From Cyanoderma ruficeps (Eukaryota; Chordata; Aves; Passeriformes; Timaliidae), in the NCBI GenBank assembly GCA_008694505.1, contig VZDJ01000056.1, positions 11,794,082 through 11,858,081 on the forward strand: 64,000 nucleotides of DNA, written 5' to 3'. Under the pieces are notes generated by a model that did no database searches, was not told the DNA's origin, and saw nothing but the letters and a program-made list of their open reading frames with translations. The first letter of the stretch is position 1. Each line of letters begins with the position of its first letter. Positions 1 to 11,665 of this stretch are shown here, piece after piece. Both the position numbers and the translations under genes were made by a program.

Positions 1-2041
1 AAGGTTCCAGGTAATCCCTGGGATCCAGGGCACATTCTCAAGGCTCTGCAGCCTGGGAGAATCACCTGCATCCATCTCTGTCTCTGGAGAAGGTTTGGAT
101 GGCAGAATTGCTCTGCTGCCCTGGAATTGAGTTAACTTGACAGCCACAGTCACATTGTTATTGGCTGAATGCCATTAATGTTGATGTGACATATTTCTTG
201 CTAATGGGAACATTCATATTATCAGTATTTTCAAAAGGCAACAGGAAGGAAAATAAAGCTCTCCCACAACACTATCAATATTTCCAGGGCAGGCAGTGCA
301 GGGGGGGAACACTCTGCCTTCTGGAGCCTTGCCTTTATTGATTGCTGGAGGTCTTAAAAACATTTTTACCTTTTTTTCTGCATACTTTTTCCCTTCAGAG
401 GCTGCAAATGCACGTGAAGGGGAAAATTAACATAAACAGGTTAAAAGAAATGGAAAAGCAACTTGTTTCTGTGAGGAATCCTGAAATCCCAGCTCTGTTT
501 GGACAAAGCACTACGTGATAGGAACAGGTCAAAAGGGAAGTGGAGTTTAAAGCAGATTAAGGAATGACTGATGGACACAGGAATCATTTGGATTTGTAAT
601 GGGTTGAAATCTTGCTTTTCCTCAATTCTTGTACTGGGAAGTATACACTGGGAAAAACTGGGCTGGTTTCTGCTGTGGGAATGAATAGAACTGGGAATTT
701 AAAGCCCAGAGCTGCACAGGAAATTGTGGCTCCATGAAAAGACCAAAGCAAACCTTTCCTGCTGCTGCCAGGTGGCTCTGAGGTTTATCCAGCTCCCAGG
801 ACCATCCCAGCAGGAATTCTCCTTCAGGGTGCCCTGGCAGGTTTATGAGCTGCTCACGTGTCCTTCCCCCAAAAGCTTTTCCATTAACCTGGGCAATGGA
901 TTTGTTCTGTGCTCTTGTCTGTCCTAAATCAGAGTGGAGGTGACCTGGGAAAAACGCAGGGAGAGGCTGGTGAGTCACAGCGAGGAAAATGGGAACAGAG
1001 CTGTGTGTGGGGCTGGGAGGTTCCAAGGAGCACCGGGGGGAGGTTACAAGCTGTGCTCTCCATCCTTAAATAGGAGGAAAAGCAAACTTGAGCACTGGAA
1101 GAGAGAAAAGTGGCTGAAAAAGGGAAATTAAAAAAGGATTGTGCTTGGAAATACTCCAGGGAGCAGGTCTGTGGTGTCCTCTGGTGGTGGGGAGGACGGA
1201 GGTGGCCTCTGGAGAGAGGTTTTGGTGTGGGACCAGGTGAGGTGGTCACTGGGGAGTGGTTTGTAAGGAATTGGTGCAGCTGCCCCTACATCGACTGAAT
1301 CAGATTTCCCAGCTCTGGATTAGCTCTGTTTAAAATCAGGCAGTAACAAAGTAGGAAACTTTGAGTAGGAAGAGTAATAAAGTAGTAAACAGGCAAAAGG
1401 AAGGAGCAAGGTGACTTTGGAGCAGTGTGAGAACAGCTCTTGCTCTGCTCCCTTCAAAGGAAGTGCTGTGTTTTGGTGGAAGGAGATTATCAAAAGAAAA
1501 CGGGTTTAAAAGACGCCTAGAAATCCTAAGAGGCCCGGAGACTGATTTATAAATTGCTTTTGTTACTTTTCTCTATTTATAAAATTGGTGGTAACTGATT
1601 TCTGGATTCATAATGATATTAGAAAATAAATGAACAGGCTTTCTCTGCCCAGTGCATTTCAATTTTGCAAGTACTGCCAAAGTTCCCAATTTAGGCTGAC
1701 TTGAGAGCCAAGTTCCCTGAAATAAGCCATGACACAAAGTTAACAGGATCCAGCCAGTCTCGCACAAAATGCCTCATCTGGGCTGATTTCACAAAGCTGA
1801 GGGAGGGAATAATTCAGTGCTGTGGGTGACTTTGGTCAGAGATCTCGGTGTTATTTCACCTGTTATTTCTGCCTCAGCTCTTCAGGTTTGCAATGACTTT
1901 ATGGCAGTGGGAGAGAGGCACATTTACTGTCAATGAGCAGCCCCTGCCTGTGCCTGTGCCTGTGCCACACCCGGGGGTGCTGAGCTCCAGCTCCCAGTCT
2001 GCTCCGAGCAGCGTGGCACCTCTCCCTGCTCTGCGCCTGGC
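1..2041. other. Single-copy noncoding stretch, no gene seen
   Basis: No recognisable gene or repeat family. The sequence has mixed base composition and only short open frames in all six frames. It holds three copies of the hexamer TGTGCC at 1949-1966. A splice-acceptor-like pyrimidine tract ends at 398 and is followed by 39 open codons (see findings). Nothing else stands out. Confidence 0.6.
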
Positions 2042-2190
2042 AGGTGACATCAGAGCACTCCGTGTCATGCTGCTGCAGAGGATGGGTGTTTTAGGAAAGG
2101 AAAAGCCATTTTCTGGGTCTGGAAGGTGACATCAGAGCACTCCATGTCCTGCTGCTGCAGAGGATGGGTGTTTTAGGAAAGGAAAACACA
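2042..2190. repeat. 82-bp tandem duplication (about 1.8 copies)
   Basis: The block starting aggtgacatcagagcactcc at 2042 starts again at 2124, giving a period of 82 bp. The second copy matches for about 67 bases, to roughly 2190, with few substitutions (for example cgtgtcatg against catgtcctg). High similarity suggests a fairly recent local duplication. The unit resembles no mobile element I know. Confidence 0.9.
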
Positions 2191-4519
2191 TTTCTCAGCA
2201 GAGTTAGAGCTCACGTGTGACACCAGAAAAGCCACGGTGGGGCTCTGCGTTGTGGTTTGCTTTCAGAATGAGATTTTCTAGTGAACATCAGCAGGTGTCA
2301 AGGGTGGAGAGCCAAAGGCCCCTCAGATGGGCACCTCCACACGTGTCAGGAACCATCAGGCAGCTCTAGAAAATGCTGGAGAAGCCCCCAGGCCTGGCAG
2401 GAGATCGGTCCCCACAGGCTGAGAGTGTGTGCCCTGACTGCCTCTGCCCAGGCCGTGCCTTGAGCTGAGGATCTTTAAATGCTTTATCAAATTTTGCTCC
2501 ACATAGAAGATATTGTGTGGCTTTGTAATTCCTTTATAAGAAAATAAAATATTGAAATATCCAGGGATGACCTTCAGCTCTTCAGCCACAAATGTATTTA
2601 AAATGTCCAGACCCCGCTGCAGAAGGGCCAGCACTCTTCCAGCACCACCTGATTATTCCCTAACCTTTGGCAGCCCCTGCATTGCTCTGCTATGAAAACA
2701 TTTTATATATTCAGCTTTTCCTAGAGGTTCATCTGCCTTTCTTTTAAAGCCTGGCTTTGGGCACCCCAGCACCTCCTCATGCTGGTCCCACACATGCAGT
2801 GACAGCACTCCTGGTACCTGTTCCCTACACATTTGTGTGTTGTGAGAGCCTTCTAAGGATTATAAATCACCCTTTGATTTTTAATCCAGTGACAGCTTAT
2901 CGAACTTTGTTTTCATTAAATAACACAATTCTGTGAAGTGCCTGGGAATCTTATTTTTGAGAGACTGCAGGTTAATTATTGAAAACTTCAAAAAGGAAAT
3001 ATTAAGCCAATTATTAAATTAGAGTTGATTATTAATCCCGGAGAGATAATTACCGAGGCCTGAGGCAATTTGCCTTCTGTTTGAAATAGATTTTCCCTTG
3101 ATTAAGTTGTATTTGTCACTTAGTCCCATGGTTGCTACTGTTAAGGACTTTATTATCCTGCAAAGTAGAAAACACTTCTCTGAAGTTGACCCCAAATATT
3201 TGGGCAACTTTTGAGCTGAATTCTGTGCAAGGGCACAGCAGCTTTGGGGAATAATCTGTCCTTGCTCCCCTCAAAGGCAAACTGCTTCTGAGTGAGCAGG
3301 ATTTCTACCACAGCAACAAAACCCAGCAACTTATAGATGTAAAAACGCATAAAATGTGATTTTGTTTCAGGAACCCACAGGTAATAGTGAGCATTAAATG
3401 CACATCTTGTAGTGTAATCAAATGATTGTAGGGAGACTTAAAAACTGCAATAGCAAAAGACAAGGTAAGTGATGCTTGCTCTGAGGCAGCATTAAAATTC
3501 TGTGCTTGAGTAAAGCAAAGGCTGAAGATATTTTAACCCTTCAACCCACAAACTGAGAATCTCAGTCCATTAAAAGGATTTGACTGCATTATTCTGGATT
3601 TCGTGTTTGTTAGACTGTGTCACGCTAAATACAATTTGGGTTTGGGAATGTTCTGAATTTCTGTGCTTAGACCTGAGTTTAAATCACTCGTGAAACAGCT
3701 TTTCTGGATATTTGAGTCGTGAATCTCAATTTAACTGCTGTGGAAATGGTGGAGAGGCACTTCAGAGTGAAGTGGTTCCAGGAGGGCAGAGCCTGTGGGC
3801 ACCTGGCAGATTTTCTGAGCTGTGGCAGCCCACGGGTTTTTGAGGAGGACAATGAGGGTATTTTCTCTTTAGTATTTCTCTAGCAAGGTGAAAATGTACC
3901 CATGTTTTCCCAAAAGATGAGTTTTTCAGTGCATCCAGCACAGAGAGGTTGGATGTTCTCTGCTTCCTTTCCTGAAAGAATCAGCTTGACAGAAGAATCC
4001 TGATTCCTGTGCTCAGTCGCTTTTCATCCTGGAACTCAAAGAGCATTATTCATAACCCCCTTCTGGAAATTCACCAAAAATTGCTTCATTTTCTCCTCAG
4101 CTTAATTTATTTGGTTGTATGTCCAGAAAGAGTAAGGATTCTAAATGTCTATTGTGTCCTGTCCCCCCCATCCCTCCCAAACCTGGGAGGAGAAACATTC
4201 CCTCTGGGATCTGTGACAAATGCTGTTTGTTAGCTCAGACTGAGCAAATCCAGCTTTCTGTCCATGGACAGCATTTGTGAGGAAGTGCTGCAGTGGAGAA
4301 ATGAGGTGCCAAGAAGGCTTAGATGGACAGGTTAGAGAAAAAATGGAAAATATTTTATTAAAGAAGGCAAAATGCTGTTTATAAGGATTTTGGTCTGACT
4401 TTACCTTCCCGTGTTGGCAGGGAGCAGCATTCCGGCCACCAGGAGCAAGAGGAAAAGGCTTCAGCTGTGTCAGGGAAGGGTCAGGCTGGGCAGCAGCAGG
4501 AATTTCTCCTTGGAAAGGG
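2191..4519. other. Single-copy noncoding stretch, no gene seen
   Basis: No recognisable gene or repeat. The part from about 2880 to 3200 is AT-rich with few CpGs. A splice-like acceptor at 3370 and donor at 3465 bracket 94 bases without an open frame (see findings). The remainder is unremarkable. Confidence 0.6.
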
Positions 4520-4702
4520 TGCTCAGGCCTTGGAACTGCCCAGGGAGGAGGTTTGGAGTGCCCATCCCTGGAGGTGCCCAAGGAATTCCTGGATGTGGCA
4601 CTCAGTGCGCTGGGCTGGGGACAAGGTGGGATCAGGCACAGCTTGAGTTTGATGATCTGGGAGGGCTTTTCCAACCTCAATAATCCTGGGATACTGTGAT
4701 TT
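4520..4702 (+). mobile_element. CR1 LINE fragment, 3' end
   Basis: Resembles the last ~180 bases of avian CR1. In order it has a 'cccatccctggaggtgcccaag' type segment, 'ggatgtggcactcagtgc', 'ggtgggatca', then 'gatgatctgggagggctttt', 'ccaacctcaataatcctggg' and a short tail near 4700. It is diverged and has no coding capacity left. Orientation follows from the 3' tail lying on the right. Confidence 0.8.
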
Positions 4703-6319
4703 CTAAATCAAAAAGAAATCCCGGTATTGTGCTTACCTTCCATTCAAGGGCGTTTGTGTCTGTGTTGTGGTAAATTCACCTTTGTCTCCTCTGTGTGAGG
4801 ACAACACGGAACCCCTTTTCCATGACTGAACATCATGGATTAGGGAAGCTCTCAGAGGTCATTGGGAGCGGTTTACCCAAGCTCTGCATTCAGCGCTGTG
4901 CTCTCCTCCCCTCGGAGGCAATTCCACCCTTGGCATTCCCACAGACAGCGAGCAGGCTTCAGCTTATTAAACCTCCCCCCGGCTGTGGGAGGGAGGCAAA
5001 TATTTATTTTCTCATTTCATGGCTAAGGCAACACGAGCTGAGACAACATAATGATAAATGATGAGCAGACCTGCCGTGGTGCCCGGCCAAAATCCGGCCA
5101 AGCCAAGGAACTGGCAGGGCTCCCACTGAGCCTGAACTGTGCAGAATCAGAGCTCTGCAAAGAGCTTCTGCTCTACAAGAGATTCTCTTTAGGTGTTCTA
5201 AATCCTCCCTGCATGGGTCCCAAACAAGATTTGTGGAACAAAATAACTATTTTTTTTTTGTCATTTACAGGCTTTGAAAACCTGGCGTCGATTTTTTTTT
5301 TTGCCTTTGCTACTTCACTCTGTTTTAGTAAGGATTTTACATCTTGCATTTTCCTGGGTGTAGGTACACCCGTGTGAATCAGTCCCTAGAGGAGGAATTT
5401 TGCTGCCCTGTGAGGCTGGGCACGTCAGGAGCTGTTTGTCCCTCGAGTGCCGGAGAACAGGGGAGCAGCGGGACAGCCGGGCTGGGAGCCGGCAGCCTTT
5501 CCCTCTCGGGAAAAAGCGGTGCTGTTGTTAATAAAGCTCTCTGCAAACCTGCTCTGAAGGAAGAGCAGAGCTCTGTTCATCAGCAGTTATTGCCCCAGGC
5601 AGCGCCGTGTCCCCAGGGACACTTCGTGCTTTCCTGGGGAGCGCCCAAATCGCTGCCGAGCTCCCGTGGGACGGAGCCGCGGGGAATGGGGCTGTGCTCC
5701 GGCTGCTCTCAGCCGCCAGCTCCTGAAAAATAACACCACCAGCAGCCAGGCTGGGGAAACAAATAGGATATTATAGAGTTTATTCCTGCGTGCAGCTTCC
5801 ACCCCATTTGTCAGCATTTCATCCCACCTGCTGCTGGAAAGGATTCTGCTGCTCCGAGATGCCTGCGAGGCGTTGTTGGCATCTCGTACTACACGAGAAT
5901 ATCAATATCTGCTTTGAATAACCTCGATGTATTTTAAACAAGACATTTCCAAATGGTTGCTCTGTAGCTGTGCGTGAGCTCTGTGGAACTCCAATTAAGA
6001 GTCTGTCAGCATTTGCAATGTGATCCATTGTGAAAATTTATTCTGGGTAGAAATTTGGCATGTAATAACCCAGACCTGGAATTCTCTTTTCTCCTCTCTT
6101 TCCTGTTTCACCGGTTTTCTTCCTCTTCTGTGTTGGAAAACAATATCTGATGCTGTAAGTGCTAAATAATGGAGATAAAAAATTGCTCTGCATGAGAGGC
6201 TGGAGCAAGGCAGAGGAATGGCTGTTCCAGGGGTGATCACAGCTCTCTGACTCCGCGCAGTGAGGCAGAATGGAAAGCAGGTGTTTGAATAGAAAAAATT
6301 CCTTATGAATTAACAAATA
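4703..6319. other. Single-copy noncoding stretch with one CpG-rich patch
   Basis: No gene recognised. T-runs occur near 5250 and 5290. The CpG-rich patch at 5421-5715 is listed separately. From about 5740 to 6250 the sequence turns AT-rich and CpG-poor. A short inverted repeat (gggtgta and tacaccc, two-base loop) lies near 5356-5371. Confidence 0.55.
5421..5715. other. CpG-rich patch, possible small CpG island
   Basis: By eye I count about 20 CpG dinucleotides in about 300 bases, against very few in the flanks, although a 60-base stretch in the middle (5521-5580) has none. Such patches can mark promoters or enhancers. No convincing first exon or core promoter motif is visible, so no function is claimed. 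Confidence 0.35.
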
Positions 6320-6530
6320 ATGGCTTTAAGCTGAAGGAGGGTAGATTTGGGTGGGATATTGGGAAGAATTTCCTCCCTGGGAGGGTGGCGAGGCCCTGGA
6401 TCCCTGGAAGTGCTCAAGGCCAGGCTGGAGCACCCTGGGACAGAGGAAGGTGTCCCTGCCATGGCAGGGGTGGCACTGGATGGGCTTTAAGGTCCCTTCC
6501 AAGCCAAGCCAGTGTGTGATTCCACGTTTC
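6320..6530 (+). mobile_element. CR1 LINE fragment, 3' end
   Basis: Starts with a 'tggctttaagctgaaggagg' segment, then 'ggatattgggaagaatttcc' and 'gtggcgaggccctgg'. Next come 'aggtgtccctgccatggcag', 'tggcactggatgggctttaa' and 'ggtcccttccaagcc', ending near 'tgtgattcc'. Compared with other copies here it lacks about 30 bases between 'aggccctgg' and 'atccctgg' (the segment reading 'cacagattcccagagcagct' in the 27960 copy). Confidence 0.9.
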
Positions 6531-9439
6531 TAAGTTATCACATAACACTCTGAGCAGCGGAGGCCCCTGCAGCTGGAGTGGAGCAGCAGAGGTGGCGCAG
6601 GATTTCTCCTGTTGTGATCAGGCTGTGATGGTGTCAGCGGGACAGACGGGATGGAGTGAAGAGCAGCTGGAGTTGGATCCCCAGCCCTGTCGGGGGCTGT
6701 GCCAGGCTGTGCTGCTCCCCTGGGGGAGCTGACTGCTGGGCTTCATCCCAGCTCTGCACCAAGCCATGAACTGCTGTTAAAAACTTAAAAACTGGAGCTG
6801 GTCTCACTTGAAGTTGTGAACTTGTCCTTCAGGGTGCCCATGTGATGCTCCCCCGGGGTTGTCTGGCTGCAGAGGAGGTTGGATGCCAGTGCCAGCATTT
6901 TTTGGATGGTTGAGTGGCCTCCAATCTGCTTTGTGCGAAGACTCTGCTCCCTTCCAGCTCGTCCTTTGCCAAGTCCATTATCCACCTTGGATGGCAGTTT
7001 GCAAACTGCAGCCACCCGTTATCCCGAGATGTTGCTGCTGGATTTTTCCTGGTTCTCATCGCTGGTGAGCACTTAGAGAACATCTGCAAACAGCAGGAGG
7101 GGCTGGCAGATGACATCTGCAACGCTGGCACAGGAGAGCTGTGCTGAGCTCCTGGACAGGGCCCAGAGAGGGGAGTTTGGAGAGGTCACCTCCAAAATTC
7201 AGCCAGGGTGCCTCGAGGAGAAAGGAAATCCTGAAGAGAGCTGGCCTGCAGTGAGGTAGGATAAACACATTTCAAATAAATGAGGTCATTTTCTCCAGCA
7301 GCAGTGGAATGGGAAGGTGTTGGAGGGAGGGAGTGCAGGTGCACGTGGAGCTGCTGCAGTTGGGTCTCTTGGTGGCCTCCAGAGCATCTGCAGTCAATGT
7401 TTGATCTGTGCTGTTAGAGGAGTGCTGTGAATCTTATTATGCACCTCAGAACCCAGCTCGGCTCTGAAATTTGCGGTGAAGAGTCCCTGATTTCCTCCAC
7501 ATTCAAAAATTAATTTGATTGCATGCTGTGCTTTTAGATGTTGTAGATCTCTGTGGTCGTGGGAATAATTCTGTAACAGAGAACAGAATGGGTATGAAAT
7601 GGGAAACTTGTGTTGAAAAAACAGAATGCACTCCTTTATAGCCCAAATTGCTGTTTGCTGCAGCCGTGGGTGCTTGGAGGCCGATGGATACTCACCTCAG
7701 TTAAGACTAGGGCTGCTGATGTCTGGCTTTGGCTTCTCAGAATTTAAATCACGGTTGGCATTTCTTATCAAAATTATAACATCTGTCCATGGTGTCAAAT
7801 TCAGGGTTTTTCAGGTATTCTTTAATGCATCTAAAATCTCTCTTCTTGTCACAGCCCCTTCCATTGTGTCCTTGTGTCTGTGTGCCCCTCTGGAGAATAT
7901 CCTGAGGTGTGCAGAGGATGCCCAGCGCTTTGTGGGTGCTTTGGAGAGCTGTGATTTATGGTTGTTGGCAGCAATGCTTTGCCCCACCAAAGAGCTGTGT
8001 CAGGAAGCTGCTCAGGCCAGGCAGCTCCTCCGTTCTGTGGCTCTCAATCTCAGCTGAGCAAAATGCTGAGAGAAACAGCTCTGTTCCCCCTGGGCTGCCC
8101 AAGGGCTGGGTGATGCTCCCAGCTGGACTCCAGCTGCTGCTGACCACACGTGCTGGGTGGTCACTACCCTGCTCTCCAACTGGCTTTGGGAGTTGTAAAA
8201 TAACTCCTTTGAGCTTTTCTTCCTGCCATCCTTGGTGTTTTATTCCGTGAGGTGAACGGATCAGGAATCTGCTGTCTGTTATGGCTGAAAATCCACTTTA
8301 ACTTTCACTCCTTCAAGGTAACATCATAGGTTTTAGAAATATATTTTATACAAGGGAGCTCTGAATCTTGTGGCTGTTTCCTCTGAGGTTTGTCATGCTG
8401 AAAGCTGCCATGGCACCATATCCATGTGGTCCATTTGGGGACAATTCCCATCCTGTGTTTCTGGGAGGAGCAGGGCAGGTATGACCATGGCACAACTCAG
8501 AGCTGAGCTGCTGCAAGGACTGGGCTGATCTTAGGGGGAAATTCCTCCTAGAGCTCTTTTACTCTGCAGTTCCACTCTTATGAAACCGAAAATCCTCATA
8601 AAATAACTTTTAGTCATTTCTCTGCGGGGAAAATGTACAGCAGCAGGTGGTCACAGAGAACTGAGTTAAATATCATGGATTTTGCAGAGAAGACAATGAG
8701 ATTTTAATGTCGTTTCCTGGTTATTATTTTTATGATTTGGATTTCAGATTGAATAAGGGAAAATTGTGGAGGAAGATAAGGATGCAGACCTCCAAGGATG
8801 TGGTAAACATCTAGAAGAATTTATTGTATCTAACGATTTGAAAATTATTTCATGCACCAAAAAGGCAAAAGAAAAACAAGTTAGAGACAAAGGCAATAGA
8901 GCATTTACTACAGAAATCTTCGAGAAATGTATCTACAGGCACAGGTTTCAATGACCTTAAGGTAGGAAAAGAATTTACTGGTGTTTTTAATCCTATGTAA
9001 CCTTCTGCCTCTCAGCTTGGTGCTATTTAAGAGTCCAAAATTTCATATTGTTAGAAAATCTGTGTGCCTGTTACAAATATATTTACAGGCATGTTTGGCT
9101 TCCTTTTTTTTTTTTTTTTTCCTTTTTAGCTCTCAAGGCACTGAGGGAAAGTTTTCGTCCTTTGCAGTATTTGTTTAGGGCAAAGTTAAATACAGGTTGT
9201 GTAAGCAGAAGGAAAATGGAAAAACAAATCAACCTCAGCCTCTCCTCACAGCGAGGATGCTCAGAAAAGAACTCTCAGCCCTCGTGCTCCTCTGTTGTCT
9301 GGAGCCAGAGATGCTAAATCGTGTCCTTGTCCCTTGGAAGGCTGGGCAGAGGCATGGCCTGATAGAAATATGGCCCAAGTAGGCTCCTAAATCTGGAATT
9401 TGTGTCTCCTGGAGGCATCACCTCATGCTGTAAAATCCT
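6531..9439. other. Single-copy noncoding stretch, no gene seen
   Basis: No recognisable gene. The longest plus-strand frame, 7626-8057, has 143 codons but no known domain, splice context or codon pattern that persuades me. A 19-base T-run sits at 9102-9120. The rest is moderately AT-rich and without repeats I can name. Confidence 0.55.
9102..9120. repeat. Poly(T) run, 19 bases
   Basis: An uninterrupted run of 19 T. It could be the poly(A) tail of a minus-strand retrocopy, but the bases to its right (9121-9400) do not resemble a known gene or element and I see no target-site duplication. Confidence 0.9.
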
Positions 9440-9765
9440 TGTCCTCGTCCCTCGCCTGCGCCAGCCCTGCTCGGAGCGGGGCCTGTGCGCGGAGCCCTTC
9501 TCTGTGAGGGAAGAGCGGCCATAAATCTCTGCAGAGACGTCCTAAATATAAAAACCCTTCCCTGCAGCTGGGGAGAGGCACAGCAGGATTGTGTGGGAGC
9601 CAACGCAAGGCGTCAGTGGAAGCGACAGCGGCGAGCAGAGGGCCCGACCTGCCGCGGCTGGAAATTCATCACGGCCTGACGGCGCCTCGCCTTTAATTCC
9701 TCATCACTGCCGGCTCCGGCCTTGCGGGGGAAACGCTGCTCGGCATCACACGGCTCTGCTGAGCC
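9440..9765. other. CpG-rich patch, possible CpG island
   Basis: By eye I count about 27 CpG dinucleotides in about 325 bases, interrupted by a CpG-free 60 bases (9541-9600). This is among the most CpG-dense non-repetitive segments of the window and it runs directly into the 9791 minisatellite. It could be a CpG island for an unseen transcript or simply GC-rich DNA linked to the minisatellite. No exon or core promoter motif is recognised. Confidence 0.4.
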
Positions 9766-9790
9766 CAAATGTGCTGCTGGGGATTGGGAA

Positions 9791-10250
9791 GGGGAGCCTG
9801 GTACCCGGGGACTGAGGGGAGCCTGCCACCCGTGCTGCTCCCCGGGAGTGAGGGGAGCCTGGCACCCGGGGAGTGAGGGGAGCCTGGCACCCGGAAGTGA
9901 GGGGAGCCTGGCACCCGGGGAGTGAGGGGAGCCTGGCACCCGTGCTGCTCCCGGGAATGAGGAGAGCCTGGCACCTGTGCTGCTCCCGGGACTGAGGGGA
10001 GCCTGGCACCCGGGCTGCTCCCGGGGAGTGAGGGGAGCCTGGCACCCGGGCTGCTCCCAGGAGTGAGGAGAGCCTGGCACCCGGGCTGCTCCCCGGGAGT
10101 GAGGGGAGCCTGGCACCCATTCTGCTCCCGGGAGTGAGGGGAGCCTGGCACCCGGGGAGTGAGGGGAGCCTGGCACCCGGGCTGCTCCCCGGGAGTGAGG
10201 GGAGCCTGGCACCCGGGCTGCTCCCGGGAGTGAGGGCAGGGCCTGCCTGC
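9791..10250. repeat. GC-rich minisatellite, units of about 25 and 35 bp
   Basis: About 14 to 15 copies of a unit built on gaggggagcctggcacccgg. Successive gcctg anchors lie at 9795, 9821, 9857, 9882, 9906, 9931, 9966, 10001, 10037, 10072, 10108, 10143, 10168, 10204 and 10241. Spacing is therefore either 24-26 or 35-37 bp. The longer form carries an extra block of about 11 bases, ctgctcccggg or close variants. All three minus-strand frames stay open across it (about 9613-10375), giving proline- and glycine-rich repeat peptides that are artefacts of the repeat. Confidence 0.95.
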
Positions 10251-10596
10251 TCCAGGTGAGCGGCACCTGAGCCCCTCTGCTTCAGGAGTGCGAACAGGGG
10301 ATGGAACACTCCAGTCTGCTTTCTTGCCAGCTGGAATATCACTGTGTGCTGGGTTAAGTTTCCTTGACAATCCAATTGTTTGCCTTCATCTCAAAGCCAA
10401 GCACCAATTGGTCTTTTAACTATTCGTGCTAAAGCAACATACCCTGGTGACATCCCCCAGGATAAAAACACATTCTAGGGCTGCCTTTGGGGCTCTTCTG
10501 TCCATCAGCAGGAGACCGAGTTCAGAAGTTTTATCTGCTGTAACTCACCATCAGCACAAGTCTGCCCCAGCAGTATCCATGAGCAGAGTCAGGACT
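10251..10596. other. Single-copy noncoding stretch
   Basis: About 350 bases between the minisatellite and the next CR1 fragment. Nothing recognisable. Confidence 0.5.
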
Positions 10597-10707
10597 TTAA
10601 AGGACTGGATGTGGCACTTGGTGCCATGGGTTAGTTGAGGTTAGGGTTGGGTTGGACTCGATGATCTTGGAGGTCTCTTCCGACCTAATGATTCTGTGAT
10701 CCTGTGA
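10597..10707 (+). mobile_element. CR1 LINE fragment, 3' end
   Basis: One of the clearest copies. It runs 'ggatgtggcacttggtgcca', 'gggttagttgaggttagg', 'ttggactcgatgatcttgg', 'aggtctcttccgacctaatg' and ends 'attctgtgatcctgtgac'. This is the avian CR1 3' end with its short tail repeat. The upstream part is missing, as is usual for truncated CR1 insertions. Confidence 0.93.
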
Positions 10708-11412
10708 CTGTGTGCATGGGGATGAATCCTGATCTGTGTGTCCATCTGATCCCTTCCTTAGCAAAACTGAGACTTGTGGTGGTCATTGAGATGTGTGAAC
10801 CCCTTGTCCAGCCTCCCAGCCCAAAGCAGCATGTTTCAGAGTAAGTGGCAGGAAAGCAGAGGGTGGCAGAGCAGCCAGCAGGGCCAGGCTCCAGCTGGGG
10901 ATGCTGAGGGTGTCCAGCAGCTCTGCTCTCCTCAGCCTGCCCGGGCCCACGTCAGGTGCCAGATCTGCACCACTTGAGTTTGCATCAACTTCTGTTAAGC
11001 ACTCTTAGCTTAGACAGTTTCTGGGGAGAAGCCACTTGGACAGCAGTGATCTGGAAGCAGAGGTTTGCAGTTCTCATCCCTGGAAGAGGATGCCAGGAAT
11101 GCCCAAAGCCAGCTCATTAAATTTTTGTGTTACTGATGGGCCCTCAGGGGCCCGTTCTTTATAAGCAGCTGGTGGTTCCCAAAATCAGCTGGAAGACTTG
11201 GCCAAGTCTCATTGCTTGGCTTCGAGGATATTTAGATCAGACTGATGCCCTTTTGTTGCAATCCAGTGTTTTTGATTTCTCTTGGATTCTTATTTATTTC
11301 CTATTATTAATTCACGTTTCAAAAATTGTAGCCAGCATCCCAGTGTGCCTGTGGCTGACACAGGCTCTGTGTGTGTCAGCCCTGCACTCGTGCCTGGGTT
11401 CAGTTCACCACA
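10708..11412. other. Single-copy noncoding stretch, no gene seen
   Basis: No gene or named repeat recognised. An AT-rich part lies around 11270-11330. Confidence 0.5.
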
Positions 11413-11665
11413 AATAATCCCAGAGCCCCAGACTGCTTTGGGTGGGTAGGGACATTGAGGATTTATTCCCTGCCATGGGACACCTCCCACTGTCCCAGGC
11501 TGCTCCAAGCCCAATGCCCAACCTGGCCTTGGGCACTGCCAGGGATCCAGCGGCAGCCCCAGCTGCTCTGGGCACCCTGTGCCAGGGCCTGCCCACCCTC
11601 CCAGGGAAGAATTCATTTACAGAATCCAATCTGAATTTACTTTCTTTCAGTTTGAAGCCGTAAAA
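11413..11665 (-). mobile_element. CR1 LINE fragment, minus strand
   Basis: Read on the minus strand it runs 'ggcttcaaactgaaagaaag', 'tagattggat'-like bases, 'ccctgggagggtgggcaggc', 'cctggatccctggcagtgcc', 'caaggccaggttgggcattg' and 'cagcctgggacagtgggagg'. It breaks off in altered sequence, with the usual 3' tail poorly kept. About 250 bases survive. Confidence 0.9.

Noticed and set aside
4141..4680. 179-codon minus-strand frame
   Set aside because: It overlaps a CR1 tail in antisense, has no domain and no splice context.
9102..9400. Minus-strand retrocopy with a poly(A) tail
   Set aside because: The sequence beside the T-run matches no gene I recognise and lacks flanking direct repeats.
9791..10250. 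Regularly spaced repeats as a CRISPR array
   Set aside because: Units are contiguous without unique spacers and the setting is a vertebrate genome.
9613..10375. Three overlapping minus-strand open frames of 209 to 225 codons with Pro/Gly-rich repeats
   Set aside because: They follow the minisatellite in every frame; stop-free reading comes from the repeat unit, not from coding selection.
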